Source: Onchidella celtica (Eukaryota > Mollusca > Gastropoda > Systellommatophora > Onchidiidae). From it: a stretch of 64,000 nucleotides of DNA. The stretch lies in contig OZ007569.1 in NCBI GenBank assembly GCA_963931925.1, forward strand, positions 63,487,546-63,551,545, given 5' to 3'. A program made the translations under genes and the position numbers. Below are positions 13,601 through 25,600 of the stretch, in pieces; the stretch's first letter is position 1; each line of letters opens with the position of its first letter. The notes under the pieces were generated by a model, which did not search any database, was not told where the DNA came from, and saw only the letters and a program-made list of their open reading frames with translations.

Positions 13601-16600
13601 GTGAGTGGGATGCTTGTGTTCGTGACTGTGCACAGGGTCTGCAGAAATCAACTCGTGTGATCACAGTTGTGGAAAGTTGTGGTGGCACACCTTGCACTGG
13701 GAAATATAACCTGACTGTGAGTCTAGACTAAGACGCATGTGCCCAGTATCTTGGAATCAAATAAAGTTCATTGAACAAGCATGGGAATATATTTCATGTT
13801 ATGATAAAAATGTTTCTTAAGTCTATAACATATTTATATATATATATATTTATACATAGCTGAATGTTTGAGAATTTTACGACTTCTCTGCTGCAGTCAT
13901 TCTGTTTTCAGTTCCCTTGTCTGTTGTAGCCCTTCGATTGCAGTGAAAAGATTCGTTGATGGCTCCCCTTGTCTTCTATAATAGCTGCTGAAATCTTTCA
14001 CTGTAAACTCATTCACTCAACAGCAAACTCGGACTTGTCATGAAAAGTGCTCGCAGCTGTGCAACCAAGGACAGTGTAGCTGTAACCCAGGCTATGACCT
14101 TGATGAAGACGGCTATACATGTAAGAAAAAGGATTGTGGTAAGGTTCCTAAGATATCTTACTGTGGACCAGGTACCCGAATCATCGTGTCCTGCAGGGCT
14201 GTCCGCTTCAACTGTGAGGTAAGAAATATTGGACATTAAGTACGGAGTGATGGTTTTAACTGAAAACATTTGTTAATGTCCGTAATGTTCAGCTTGATGC
14301 CTACAATCTGACAGCTGTAGTATACATTTCATAAAGTTTGATCAATAAGTAGTTAAATTTTGTTGAAAGGCTTGTGGAATGGTACAACTAACACTGAAAT
14401 TTAATGTTCATAATTTTTGTAGGTAAATAAAATCCTGTAAATACTCACAAGTGGATTTTCAGTCCTATCACAGATTTTGTCGTGACGAAAAACTTAAAAA
14501 TTTTGCATTTTCAGTCTGTCTGTGTTTGTCTTTCGGTCTGTCTTTCACTGTCTCTCTCTTTCTGTCTTAACTGTATTAACTTATTTTACCATAACTAAGA
14601 GACCATGACTAAAGCTAACTTTTTTAAATAGGGAAATCAAAACACTCAGCTTTTAAAATGCATTCAATTTATTAGTGAATAAATGAACAAATGAATCAAT
14701 CAGTTGCCATGAGATGACATCAAACGGTTTTTATCTCACAGAGCTCCCTGTTTGGGGATTCGTGTCATGGCGTCTGCTCTAGAGGATGGGTTGTCAAAGG
14801 AGAAAACAAATATATTGAGTGTCAGGAAGATGGCACATGGACTGAACCACGCCTGTTTTGTGGGCCCCAGAATAGAGCACCCCTGGATGTAAGTAAAAAA
14901 TGTCTGAAGAAAAAATGGACATAAACTACTCAAAGTGTCGCTATGAGCAATTAAAATAGACACATCTTAAAATCGTTTTATTTTCATTACTAATTCTCTG
15001 ACTGCCAGACATAGGAAACTTGAAGAAATATATTTTGCTCAAGTGTTAAAAAATTTGCAACTTTAGGTTAATCCAAGATGTTTTCTATACATAGTTTTAA
15101 CTTTATGCAGAGCTGAAACTGCACAGTGAAAACATAAGTGATTTCCTTTGGTGCTGGGATGAGTGAAAAAACTAAGTATTGAGTACCATTTTTGTAAAAA
15201 CATAAAAAAGTTTTCGGGCCTCCTGAGCATATTTAATTGTGAACTAGCTTTTTAAAATTGCTTATGTTTAAAGTACGAACTTTTCAAAAGAAGTAGATCT
15301 ACACATATTTTTTTAACCTATTTATATATACTTGCCTGTCATCTTAAGAGCTGTATTTCAGTAAATGACCTGCGTCATTCCATATTATGCATGATGCTGT
15401 AACAAACACTCTATCTTGCATCTCCAGATACACATTAACAGTACTGAGGTCTCAGAATTGTTACATATTGATCATTGCTTTGCCAAACTGACCACAGTGG
15501 TGGACAATGAAGCATGGGACAAACACTCCTATTCTGTTGTTGGTGATCCATCTGGAACTTTGAAGACAGTAGATGATCTATTGTGTATTAAAAAACAGTT
15601 AGATTTTGAGTCTTCTGAATACAGAGAGTAAGTAAAAGCTTTTGAGAAAATAAAAGCTGATGGGGTTAGGAACATATTTTGGGGCAGGTTTTGTTTTCCA
15701 TATTTGTCTTTAACAGTGAAATATAGGAATATATTAATACTTGCTGTTTAGATTTAATGCTTTCATGGATTTTTAAATTCATGGAAAAGCAGGTTAGTGC
15801 CACATATCTTGAAAGAGTGTGTGCTTAAGTCAGACTGTTTCTGATGAAGCATGGGATAGTTTTGATTATCATGAGAAAACTATTGTTTATTTAAGTTATA
15901 TGGTATAATAAATTGTGTTTATCAAATATAACTGCTTGAAATGGACTGATAGATGAATGGATGGACAAATTAATAGTGAATTAATGAACGAAGGAATGGG
16001 CAAATGAACACATAGATAGACAGATACACAGATGAGCACATGGACAAAGAGATGGATGAATGAATGCGTGCACACAAAGGGTGAATTAGTAGATAGATGG
16101 ATGGACAGATGGAAAGATAATATTCTTAATATTTATGTATGTTATGATACTTACTTTATACAGATGGTCAGCCTCCATAAGATCTACAGATCTGGATGGA
16201 CTACACGTGGACAAATCTTTTACATTTACATTGCTCAATAACAATGATCCTCCAAGATCAGCAAAGGTAATGTTCAAACTGAAGGAGTTGAGATTCCCTA
16301 TGGAATGTTTTAAATTTTGGTTAAGTCGGATTTTTCCTCACTTTGTAAAAAAGATATTTGGTGCATAATATAACAAGAGCAACAACCTAGATTATGTCAG
16401 ATAATATGTCAGACAAAATAATGAACAATGTCTGTTCTATTGAATATATTGAAAATCTGAAAATGTAACTTTTGGTATGATTTATATTGTTTTAGATTAT
16501 TCTTTTTCAGTTCCTTTTTTTCTCTTTGACATGCCAGTCTGAAAAAAATGTATCCAATACACAATGATTTGCCATATCAATCATCTTTCTTTCATCAGCT

Positions 16601-19600
16601 TGTCCCAAACAAAATTCCAGAAAATAGCCTTAAAGGGACAGAAGTTGGTTGTTTTGAAACTGTTGATGATGACCCAGGCCAGAGATTAAAGGTGTTCATG
16701 CTGACCAACAGCAAGATCTTTGAGCTGTATACTAAAGAAGAGGAATATTGCTTAAGGGTAAATTTCATGCCATTATGAATCATAGATCAAAAAGAAGTTA
16801 AAGAGCATGCTTTTCATTGTGCAGATCTATTTGTGTAATAAAAGCTGAATCAGTGTGTTTTGCCGTTCTGTGCATACTTCTGTGAGAGGATGAACGACTT
16901 TCTATTTTTAATGTGCTTTCATGGTAACTCTGGTGCGTGAGTGAGGGACGGCCACTCATAGTAGTTTATGGACACTTGGCCGAGCACCATTAATTGGATT
17001 ATTTCCCTTGTAATACTAGCGCGGGACCCGTTATTCACATCACGGTGAAAAGCGCGCATTTTGATTGGTCAATTGGAAATTTTGACCACCGGGCTTCCAA
17101 CTCTTATATCATGGCTTTAAGTTTCTTACAACTCGCTCCTTCGTTGTTATCCACCGACAGAAAGACGGGAACCCGAATTCATTTTTGAGAGTAGACAATA
17201 CCCGATCGGTACAAAATAGGTACTCATGATAACGTTTGTTATCAATGGAGATACGTCGTATTAATGGACGAAAGTATCCCGCACAAAATTGTCGAATGTT
17301 GTTAGTCCTGACACTTTGAAAATTTATATTAAAACTATTACCGGGTTTCTGGTATAAGTAGTCAGTTGGAATTGTAGCAGCAAGTTTCTACTTTATAATG
17401 GTACCAATTTCGTTGTACTTTGATGCACGTGTCCTATTGAAATGATTAATGAGAGGATCTCGGATTTAAAGTAAACCACGAGTTAGACGCATGTTATCCC
17501 CGATAAATCCAACCTGGGTCAAATTTATTCAATTATTGCTGGAGGGGTCGTTAGAGTAATTTCTGCAGTTTACTGGGATACCTAATTGACTTTTGTGTGC
17601 ACCCTTTTAACCGTACTGTAAATTCGATTGTGTTAGGACCCTAACCGGTTATGTTGTCGGGCTGGACTCCATGTCCGAGCCTTTCACTTGTGCAACACGG
17701 GCTACGTAATAGCTCTCTCGGACGTCCGCGCGGGCTAATAAATAAGATGCGGTTCGAGTGGTCAAGACACTCCATCATAGACGCAGAGACAGAGCCGACG
17801 CTTGCCATCGCCACCCCGCCCCATAAGGCATGTAGCGGTAGCACAGGACCCGGAGAAACTTTGGCTTATGGCTGGTTGGGCTTCTTTTTTTTGGGCTTCT
17901 TCTTTTTCTGGGCTTCATTTTCCTTTTTTTTGTTTGGTAGTGATACCGTTGTTAGGCTTTTTGAATAAATAAGATTGCCAGCAGAACCCTGTGTTTGTTA
18001 ATCCTGTGTATCCTTAAGGGAGTTACTATTGAACCCACGCAGTAACCACATTAGCCACTCGTAGTTCATCCAACATTTTCTGGTGTCAGAAGTGGGATAC
18101 TTCGGTCCATTAGTTCACCCAACATTTTCTGGTGTCAAGAAGTGGGATACACAGAAGGGTTAGTTTGTAGTGTAGAGAGCCCAGCCGTGGAAATTTTTAG
18201 TTTGAAGCCCAGCCGGCCAGCCAACCCCTGCCCCACCCCATAGGAACCAGGGAGCCACGAAGACCAACGCCCTCCAACATCAACTCAAGATCCAGGACCC
18301 GTACCCCGGTCCTGTGCACACCGTCCTGTCTGTTCCCCCGCCTCATGGTGGTTACTTTACCATCAGAAACCCAGATGGAGATGCCACTGCGGTCAACGGA
18401 GACCTCTTGCGGTTGTTTCACCCCCCAGTGGTCAACACACGTCCACAGCACCCGCCTCCACTGCCTGCGTCGACCGATGTCTGGTACTTCCCGGCTCACC
18501 ACCCTTGCCAGCCACCTGCAGCCCGACCGGACCCTCAACCTGGGATGACAACTTCCCAACGCCTACCTCCTGTGCGACGGTCCAGCCGCCCACACAGACA
18601 ACCCCAGAGATTGGACCTCTGACTCTTATTAGTGATTAACATTAGACATTGACTGTGAGTGCAGAAAGAGCAGGGGAGCGCACCCATCAAGACCCCCCCC
18701 CCGAGTTTCCATCAGGCCAGATGATAGACCACCGAATCCAAGGGAGCTCCGCCTCAAGATTTTAAGTTAGAGAGTATGCCCATGTTAGCTTTCTCCACAG
18801 CTTAGTTACGATGACTTTTAATGCCTATGTTGACCTTACCTTTTCATTGCACTGGTGCCCTTATAGCATATTGTCTTTTTTTGTACTGTTCGATCCTACG
18901 TTAGCCCTGATAGTGGTCTGGGACCACCGTTGCAGGTCTGGGACCTGTTGTTTTGTCCATATGATGTAACTTACTACAGCCAGAGCTGAGACTGTTGTGT
19001 ACATCTTCAGGATGCCAGTAGTAACTTAGCCGGTTCACGCCACCTGTTAGTAGTTATAAAGAGGATGGACCATTGTTGTACTTCGGTTCACCGTGTGTAA
19101 TTTGCAATTGTTCTACTCTAAGTGATGGTATCATAGCCCCTTAGAGTTTGTTTATACCTTCAGTGGTCTTTTGTAAACCTTTGAATTGATGTATGTGTCA
19201 CGTAAGGGACTACGTGACTTAGCAGGGGAGAATGTGAGAGGATGAACGACTTTCTATTTTTAATGTGCTTTCATGGTAACTCTGGTGCGTGAGTGAGGGA
19301 CGGCCACTCATAGTAGTTTATGGACACTTGGCCGAGCACCATTAATTGGATTATTTCCCTTGTAATACTAGCGCGGGACCCGTTATTCACATCACGGTGA
19401 AAAGCGCGCATTTTGATTGGTCAATTGGAAATTTTGACCACCGGGCTTCCAACTCTTATATCATGGCTTTAAGTTTCTTACAACTCGCTCCTTCGTTGTT
19501 ATCCACCGACAGAAAGACGGGAACCCGAATTCATTTTTGAGAGTAGACAATACCCGATCGGTACAAAATAGGTACTCATGATAACGTTTGTTATCAATGG

Positions 19601-22600
19601 AGATACGTCGTATTAATGGACGAAAGTATCCCGCACAAAATTGTCGAATGTTGTTAGTCCTGACACTTTGAAAATTTATATTAAAACTATTACCGGGTTT
19701 CTGGTATAAGTAGTCAGTTGGAATTGTAGCAGCAAGTTTCTACTTTATAATGGTACCAATTTCGTTGTACTTTGATGCACGTGTCCTATTGAAATGATTA
19801 ATGAGAGGATCTCGGATTTAAAGTAAACCACGAGTTAGACGCATGTTATCCCCGATAAATCCAACCTGGGTCAAATTTATTCAATTATTGCTGGAGGGGT
19901 CGTTAGAGTAATTTCTGCAGTTTACTGGGATACCTAATTGACTTTTGTGTGCACCCTTTTAACCGTACTGTAAATTCGATTGTGTTAGGACCCTAACCGG
20001 TTATGTTGTCGGGCTGGACTCCATGTCCGAGCCTTTCACTTGTGCAACACGGGCTACGTAATAGCTCTCTCGGACGTCCGCGCGGGCTAATAAATAAGAT
20101 GCGGTTCGAGTGGTCAAGACACTCCATCATAGACGCAGAGACAGAGCCGACGCTTGCCATCGCCACCCCGCCCCATAAGGCATGTAGCGGTAGCACAGGA
20201 CCCGGAGAAACTTTGGCTTATGGCTGGTTGGGCTTCTTTTTTTTGGGCTTCTTCTTTTTCTGGGCTTCATTTTCCTTTTTTTTGTTTGGTAGTGATACCG
20301 TTGTTAGGCTTTTTGAATAAATAAGATTGCCAGCAGAACCCTGTGTTTGTTAATCCTGTGTATCCTTAAGGGAGTTACTATTGAACCCACGCAGTAACCA
20401 CATTAGCCACTCGTAGTTCATCCAACACTTCTTCAGTTGACTTCCTTTAAAATTTGGAGCATTTACCCTTCTGAATTCTGAATTTACCTATTCTCATGCT
20501 CTGCCTTCTAGTTAGATTTTGGAATAACTTGTTGTCAAATCAATTAATTTCATTATGTCCTGTGACAATGAAATCCAAGATGTTTGATTTTTGTCTATAT
20601 CCATAAATATATGTGTGCATCAATAATATTTCATTTTACCAGGTACGTGCTGAATCTGAACCTGACTGCCAAAAATTAGGTGGAAAATTATGTGTGCTGA
20701 ATTATGAAACACAGAAGGAACTTTATATTGCCATCATGGTTCAAGATGATGCACCAACCCCTTTGTCTTCTTACTTTGACATTGGTGTAGTACTCACAGA
20801 TGTCAATGAGCCCATCATAGGGGTGACGTTTTCTCCACAAAATGTACCTGAAAATGTTCCAGCGGGTAAAAACTTGTGCTTGTATTTGTCAGATAACAAA
20901 ATTTATACTTGTCAGAAAAGCAGGAATTTAAATATATTTTGGCTCATTTGTGTGTAGATATTTTCACAAAAAAATCATGTAAATAAGGTGCCAACTTTTT
21001 GTTCATAAATCTGTTTTAATTTAGCTTTTACAAACAACAACAACACCTGCTGATCGCCAAAGATGTGTCAGTAAAAACAAAAAGGAAGAAAGAAAGAAAG
21101 AAAGAATCATTTATGCTATGTTTGTCAACTTCAGTTTGCAACAGTTTGGTGACTCCTTATTTGGGCATGAACAAATAATTTACTAACCAGAAATATATTT
21201 ATGATATAGACTTGCATATTGTGTGCTGCCACATTTATGCATTGTTTCACATGTTGATGTCTCCAATAGGCATGAAACTTCTATCTGTATTATTCCATTT
21301 TGTTTCATATTTCCCTGATCTTAATTCCTTTTCCACAGAGCAAGTCACTGGCAAGTTAATTTATCATGAAATAATTCTCACTTTCCCATATTCCAACAGG
21401 GAAACCACTGGTTCAGCTTGTTGCAGAGGATGAAGACGAGAATGATGTGCATACATTTGAAATTGTAGATAACCCATCTGGACTCTTTCAAGTCAAAAAC
21501 AACACTTTAGTTTCAACAGTTATTTTGGATTACGAGGAAGATCCTGATATCAAGTATTCTGTTAAGATAAAAGCAACAGATGTTGGCCCTCCATTATCTT
21601 CTGTAAGTTGCCTATAAAATCACTGCACGGAAGAGAAAGAGGTATCGACCATTGCCTGGGAAAGACTTGCTTTCTCAATTCTGTCCCTCTCTTTTTTTGT
21701 CTCTGGCGGCTAAGGCAGATCTGCCTATATGATGTCATAAGTCAGTTGATCAAATTGTTAGGAATTTCAAAAAGGGCATTACCACATTAACATCCTGCAA
21801 ACCTTACATGCACTTCATGTAACTATTCTACCATAAGTCACTATTTGCAAGATTGGAGAAATGATGATGCAGCCAGTTTTCAGACAATGCACAAAAATCT
21901 GAAGCCGTGGGTCTCTATTTTAGGCTGTGACAATGACCAATAACTGAAACTGTGATGCAGTATGTAAAGTAGGGGCAGAAATTTCAGTAGATACAGCATG
22001 CTAAAAATTGTTTGTAGCTTTGGTTAAAATCTTTTCCTTGTTTCACTTTCATTGCAGGTAGAAACAGTTGTTACCTTTGGTATCACTGACATTAATGAAC
22101 CACCATACACTCTCCAGCTTACTTCTACTAATGCTCTCCTCTCATATCCTTCAAATCAACCAAGAGTAAGAGAGAATATGCCAGGTAAAAAAAACAACAA
22201 CAACAAGTGGTATTTGTAAATCTGTCTAGAATTCACTCTCTGACTCAAAGGCTCAGGACAGCCTGTTTATTTCAGATAGTTTCACATTGAAATATTCAGG
22301 AATCATGAAAGTTTCAGACATGAACAAAAGAATAAGTCGTACCATTAACAATTTTACCAGTGGTATCAATATTATATTTTATATTTATCTTTGTCTGATG
22401 TTGTGAAATAGCCAGGAAAATTTGTTAATTTAGATGTGTGGTGAACAAAAATTTGTTTATTCTATTTGCAAAGATGCGTGTGAAATAATCTGCATTGTTT
22501 GTGTGGTTTATCTGATCATGATGTTTTTGTGAAGTTTCACTTGGAACTGCAATGAGTAGATATGATATTATTTTCATATGTTGTAGCAGAGAAAGAAATG

Positions 22601-25600
22601 CACTGTATTTTCTGTCTAATGTTCAGAGCATTACGTTAAAAGGGCATTTGACTGAGGAATTTTGACTATATCTGTTATGTTTATATGTGCCTAATAATTC
22701 TAAATTTTATATACATTGACTGACATGCTGCCATTCCAAATTGTAAATAATGAAAATTTTGGATTGCCATGTGCCATTATAAATGTAAAAAACTGCAATG
22801 CAAGCAGAAGGAAAGGTAGTATGGTGGCCTTATTCAGTACAGCGTGGTGGTGATTTCTAATGTTGCTGTACTTTGTTATTATTATTATCTTTGTTTTGCT
22901 TTGGAGATACAGTACTCATATCTAACATAACTTGATACCTTCATTCCTGTAGCTGTGATTGTGGGAACTGTCTCAGTGTATGACCCTGACAGAGGAGATA
23001 ATGTCCAACTGTCTGTCAGTGACAGTACCTTTCGAATTATCAACACCAGATGCTCGACACTTCAGGTAGGAGACTATGTTTTGGCAGTGTTTTATTAGAA
23101 AACACAGAATATTGCAGAAAATTTTTTTAAATTGTCAAGCTTCTAACAGAAATATAGCTTTCCAGTTTGTTATCAAAAAGGACCTTCAGAAAATCAGATA
23201 TTTATTGCATTTTCTTCAGTTACTCTCTGAAACAAGAAAACAGATCTAAAAGGATAGCCGACTTAATTGTTTGATAAAACTAATATGTTTTATCCTTTGT
23301 AGCCTTATGTCTTGACCAGGGTGCATATGGAGTCATCAACCTTTCTGCTTTGTAGGTGAGTTAAGATACCAGTAGACATTTTTGTAAGTTTATTATTAGC
23401 TGGTATTTTATAGCTCTGTTGTACTGCTCATATGTGAACACATTGCTAGTTAATATTTCTATTTATTGCAAACAATTCTTTTGTTTCCATAGGGTGGAAG
23501 GTACAACTACTGTTCTGGTAGATTGGTCCACTTCTCTGGTTTTAACTATGAGGAATCCCCAGTTGTCTCACTTAAAATCACAGCAACAGATACCTTTTCT
23601 CATGAGACAGAGATTAATGTTAACATCACAGTAATTGACATGGATGATCCGCCTTCAGTGAGTTTTCTGTCTTCTTTAGTCAAGGCTGCAAGAAGAGTTT
23701 TCATCAAGAAACCATGAAAATATATAGGCCCCTATTGAAGATTTTGTACCTAGGACTGAATATCACTGCTGCAGGGGTATTATACCTTATTCCTTTGGAG
23801 TTGGGAAACTATGAATTCACAATTAGTATTCTTGTTTTAATACGTTGAATGGGTGGCTTTGACATTTTTAAGTAGAGAATTACTAAAAAGACATAAACAG
23901 TTTCGGTAATAATGGTTTTGATCTTTCCATAGTGAAGGTAGTTGTCTAACATTGCTCTGTGGAATTTATGTATAATTTTGATATGTGTTGATGTGATTGG
24001 TCTCTCTAATGGTTATATGCACTGTCATTACAATTCAAGCTTGAAATGCAAAAATATCATGAAAGATGTGATAGATACGGATATGATTTTTGAATTCACA
24101 TATTTTCAGGATATTCTCATCAATGGTGAAGTTACTGACATCATTAGAGTACCTGAGAACAGCAAGGATTTTCAAGCTGCAGAGATTGAAGCAGTTGATG
24201 AAGATGAAGGTGACACCCACAGTTACTTCTTATCTGGACCAGCATCAAGTCAATTTAGACTTGAGGGTAATGTTCTTTTGGTAAGGAATTTTTTTCTAAA
24301 TTCTGCACATAATTTGACCTCTAAACTGCATTCTTTGAATTTGTCAAAGTGATACATACATCCTTTGTAAGATGGAAACATTTATCTTACCCTCAGTTGT
24401 TTTTGGAATGAAATTAGATTTTCTCTGTCAATTTTTATTTTGTTTCATTTTTATTGCTCTTTTTTCTTTTTGCAAGCATGAATCAATATCAGTTTTTGTC
24501 CATTACTGAAACTATTGCACGATTGTGATAAAGTTTATAAGAAAAATTTACAGCCTTCAAAAGCATGTACTGCAGAAAAACTTAGAATGGAAATGACACT
24601 ACAACGCTGATTTAATTTCTCCGTATCACATCATATTTATACATGTAAGTTGATTTTTGTAAAAGTTATAAAGTGTATTTCTTTCCTTTCACCTATGGTA
24701 GACAACATCTGTATTCAGCCTTGATTATGAAGACTCTGAACCTTCTCAACTAATCATCACAGCAGTGGACACAGGCCAGTCTGGACTAACTGTGGCCAAA
24801 ACATTCAATATCAAGATTACAGATGTGAATGAGGCACCTTCTACTATTATTTTTTCAAGCACAAAAGTGAGTCATTAAATTTCAGCAGCTGTCTGTTAGA
24901 ATTCTCTATACATAAACATCCTCTGAACAACAGATTTCCAATCAGTGATAAAAGCTATTTATTGCTTTGCTATCAGTCTATTTGTATTTGTATACTACTT
25001 TAATCCCATTTGGGAAAGTTGCCTTTGTGTCATTGCACCCAGTTACACTGGAGCAGGCACGTTATTGTCATCACAGTGCAGCGCCGGTCGACGTTTTTTT
25101 TTTTTTTTGGGGAGGGGAGAGATGAGGGGGAGGGGTGGATGAATTTTTAATTGAATTTTGCACGGGCAGCGGCCTGTTCGGCCTGCTCTTTTCGATTTCC
25201 AACTGCCAAGGTATCTTTAACGTGCACACGGACCCTCTGGATTTTTTCATCCTTATCTGAGAAGACTAGGTGCTCGATCCTACCCCCCAATAGGATCAGG
25301 GACACGAAAATATGAGGAAAATCCCAAACTTCCAACATGCCTGCACCGGCCGGGTATTGAACCCGGGACCCATGGCATGAGAGGCAAGCGCCTTGCCTCT
25401 AGACCACCTTGTCCCCAAACAAATTTGTCATATGTGAGTGTGCACGAGAAAACCCACAATAAGTCGCAAACATGACATTTTGAGTTCTGTACACATAATA
25501 AAAGACAAGACATTTCTGATAAATTGAAGTCAGTGATCCCCCTAAAACAAGATTTTGAGAAAACGGCATTTAATCCTAAAAGTGGCAATAGCTAATTGAC

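Larger units (their letters stand above)
16881..20427 (+). mobile_element. Non-autonomous Ty3/gypsy-type LTR retroelement, short-LTR (intron-less) copy
   Basis: Two direct LTRs of 1195 bp, each TGTGAG...CCAACA, flank a 1157-bp internal region. A 4-bp target duplication CTTC lies at 16877-16880 and 20428-20431. The LTRs looked identical over the stretches I compared, so the insertion is recent. TGGTGTCAGAAGTGGGAT just inside the 5' LTR is complementary to the 3' end of a tRNA-Leu(CAA)-type primer, and AGCAGGGGAGAA before the 3' LTR is the polypurine tract. The only coding remnant is the C-terminal end of a gypsy pol. It sits in intron 13 in the sense direction of the host gene. Both LTRs lack the 1294-bp block present in the other copy. 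Confidence 0.9.

Noticed and set aside
16994..17968. Frames inside the LTRs (also at 19346-20320, 33050-34024, 36646-37620)
   Set aside because: They repeat wherever an LTR is present, lie in non-coding LTR sequence, overlap on both strands and show no family features.
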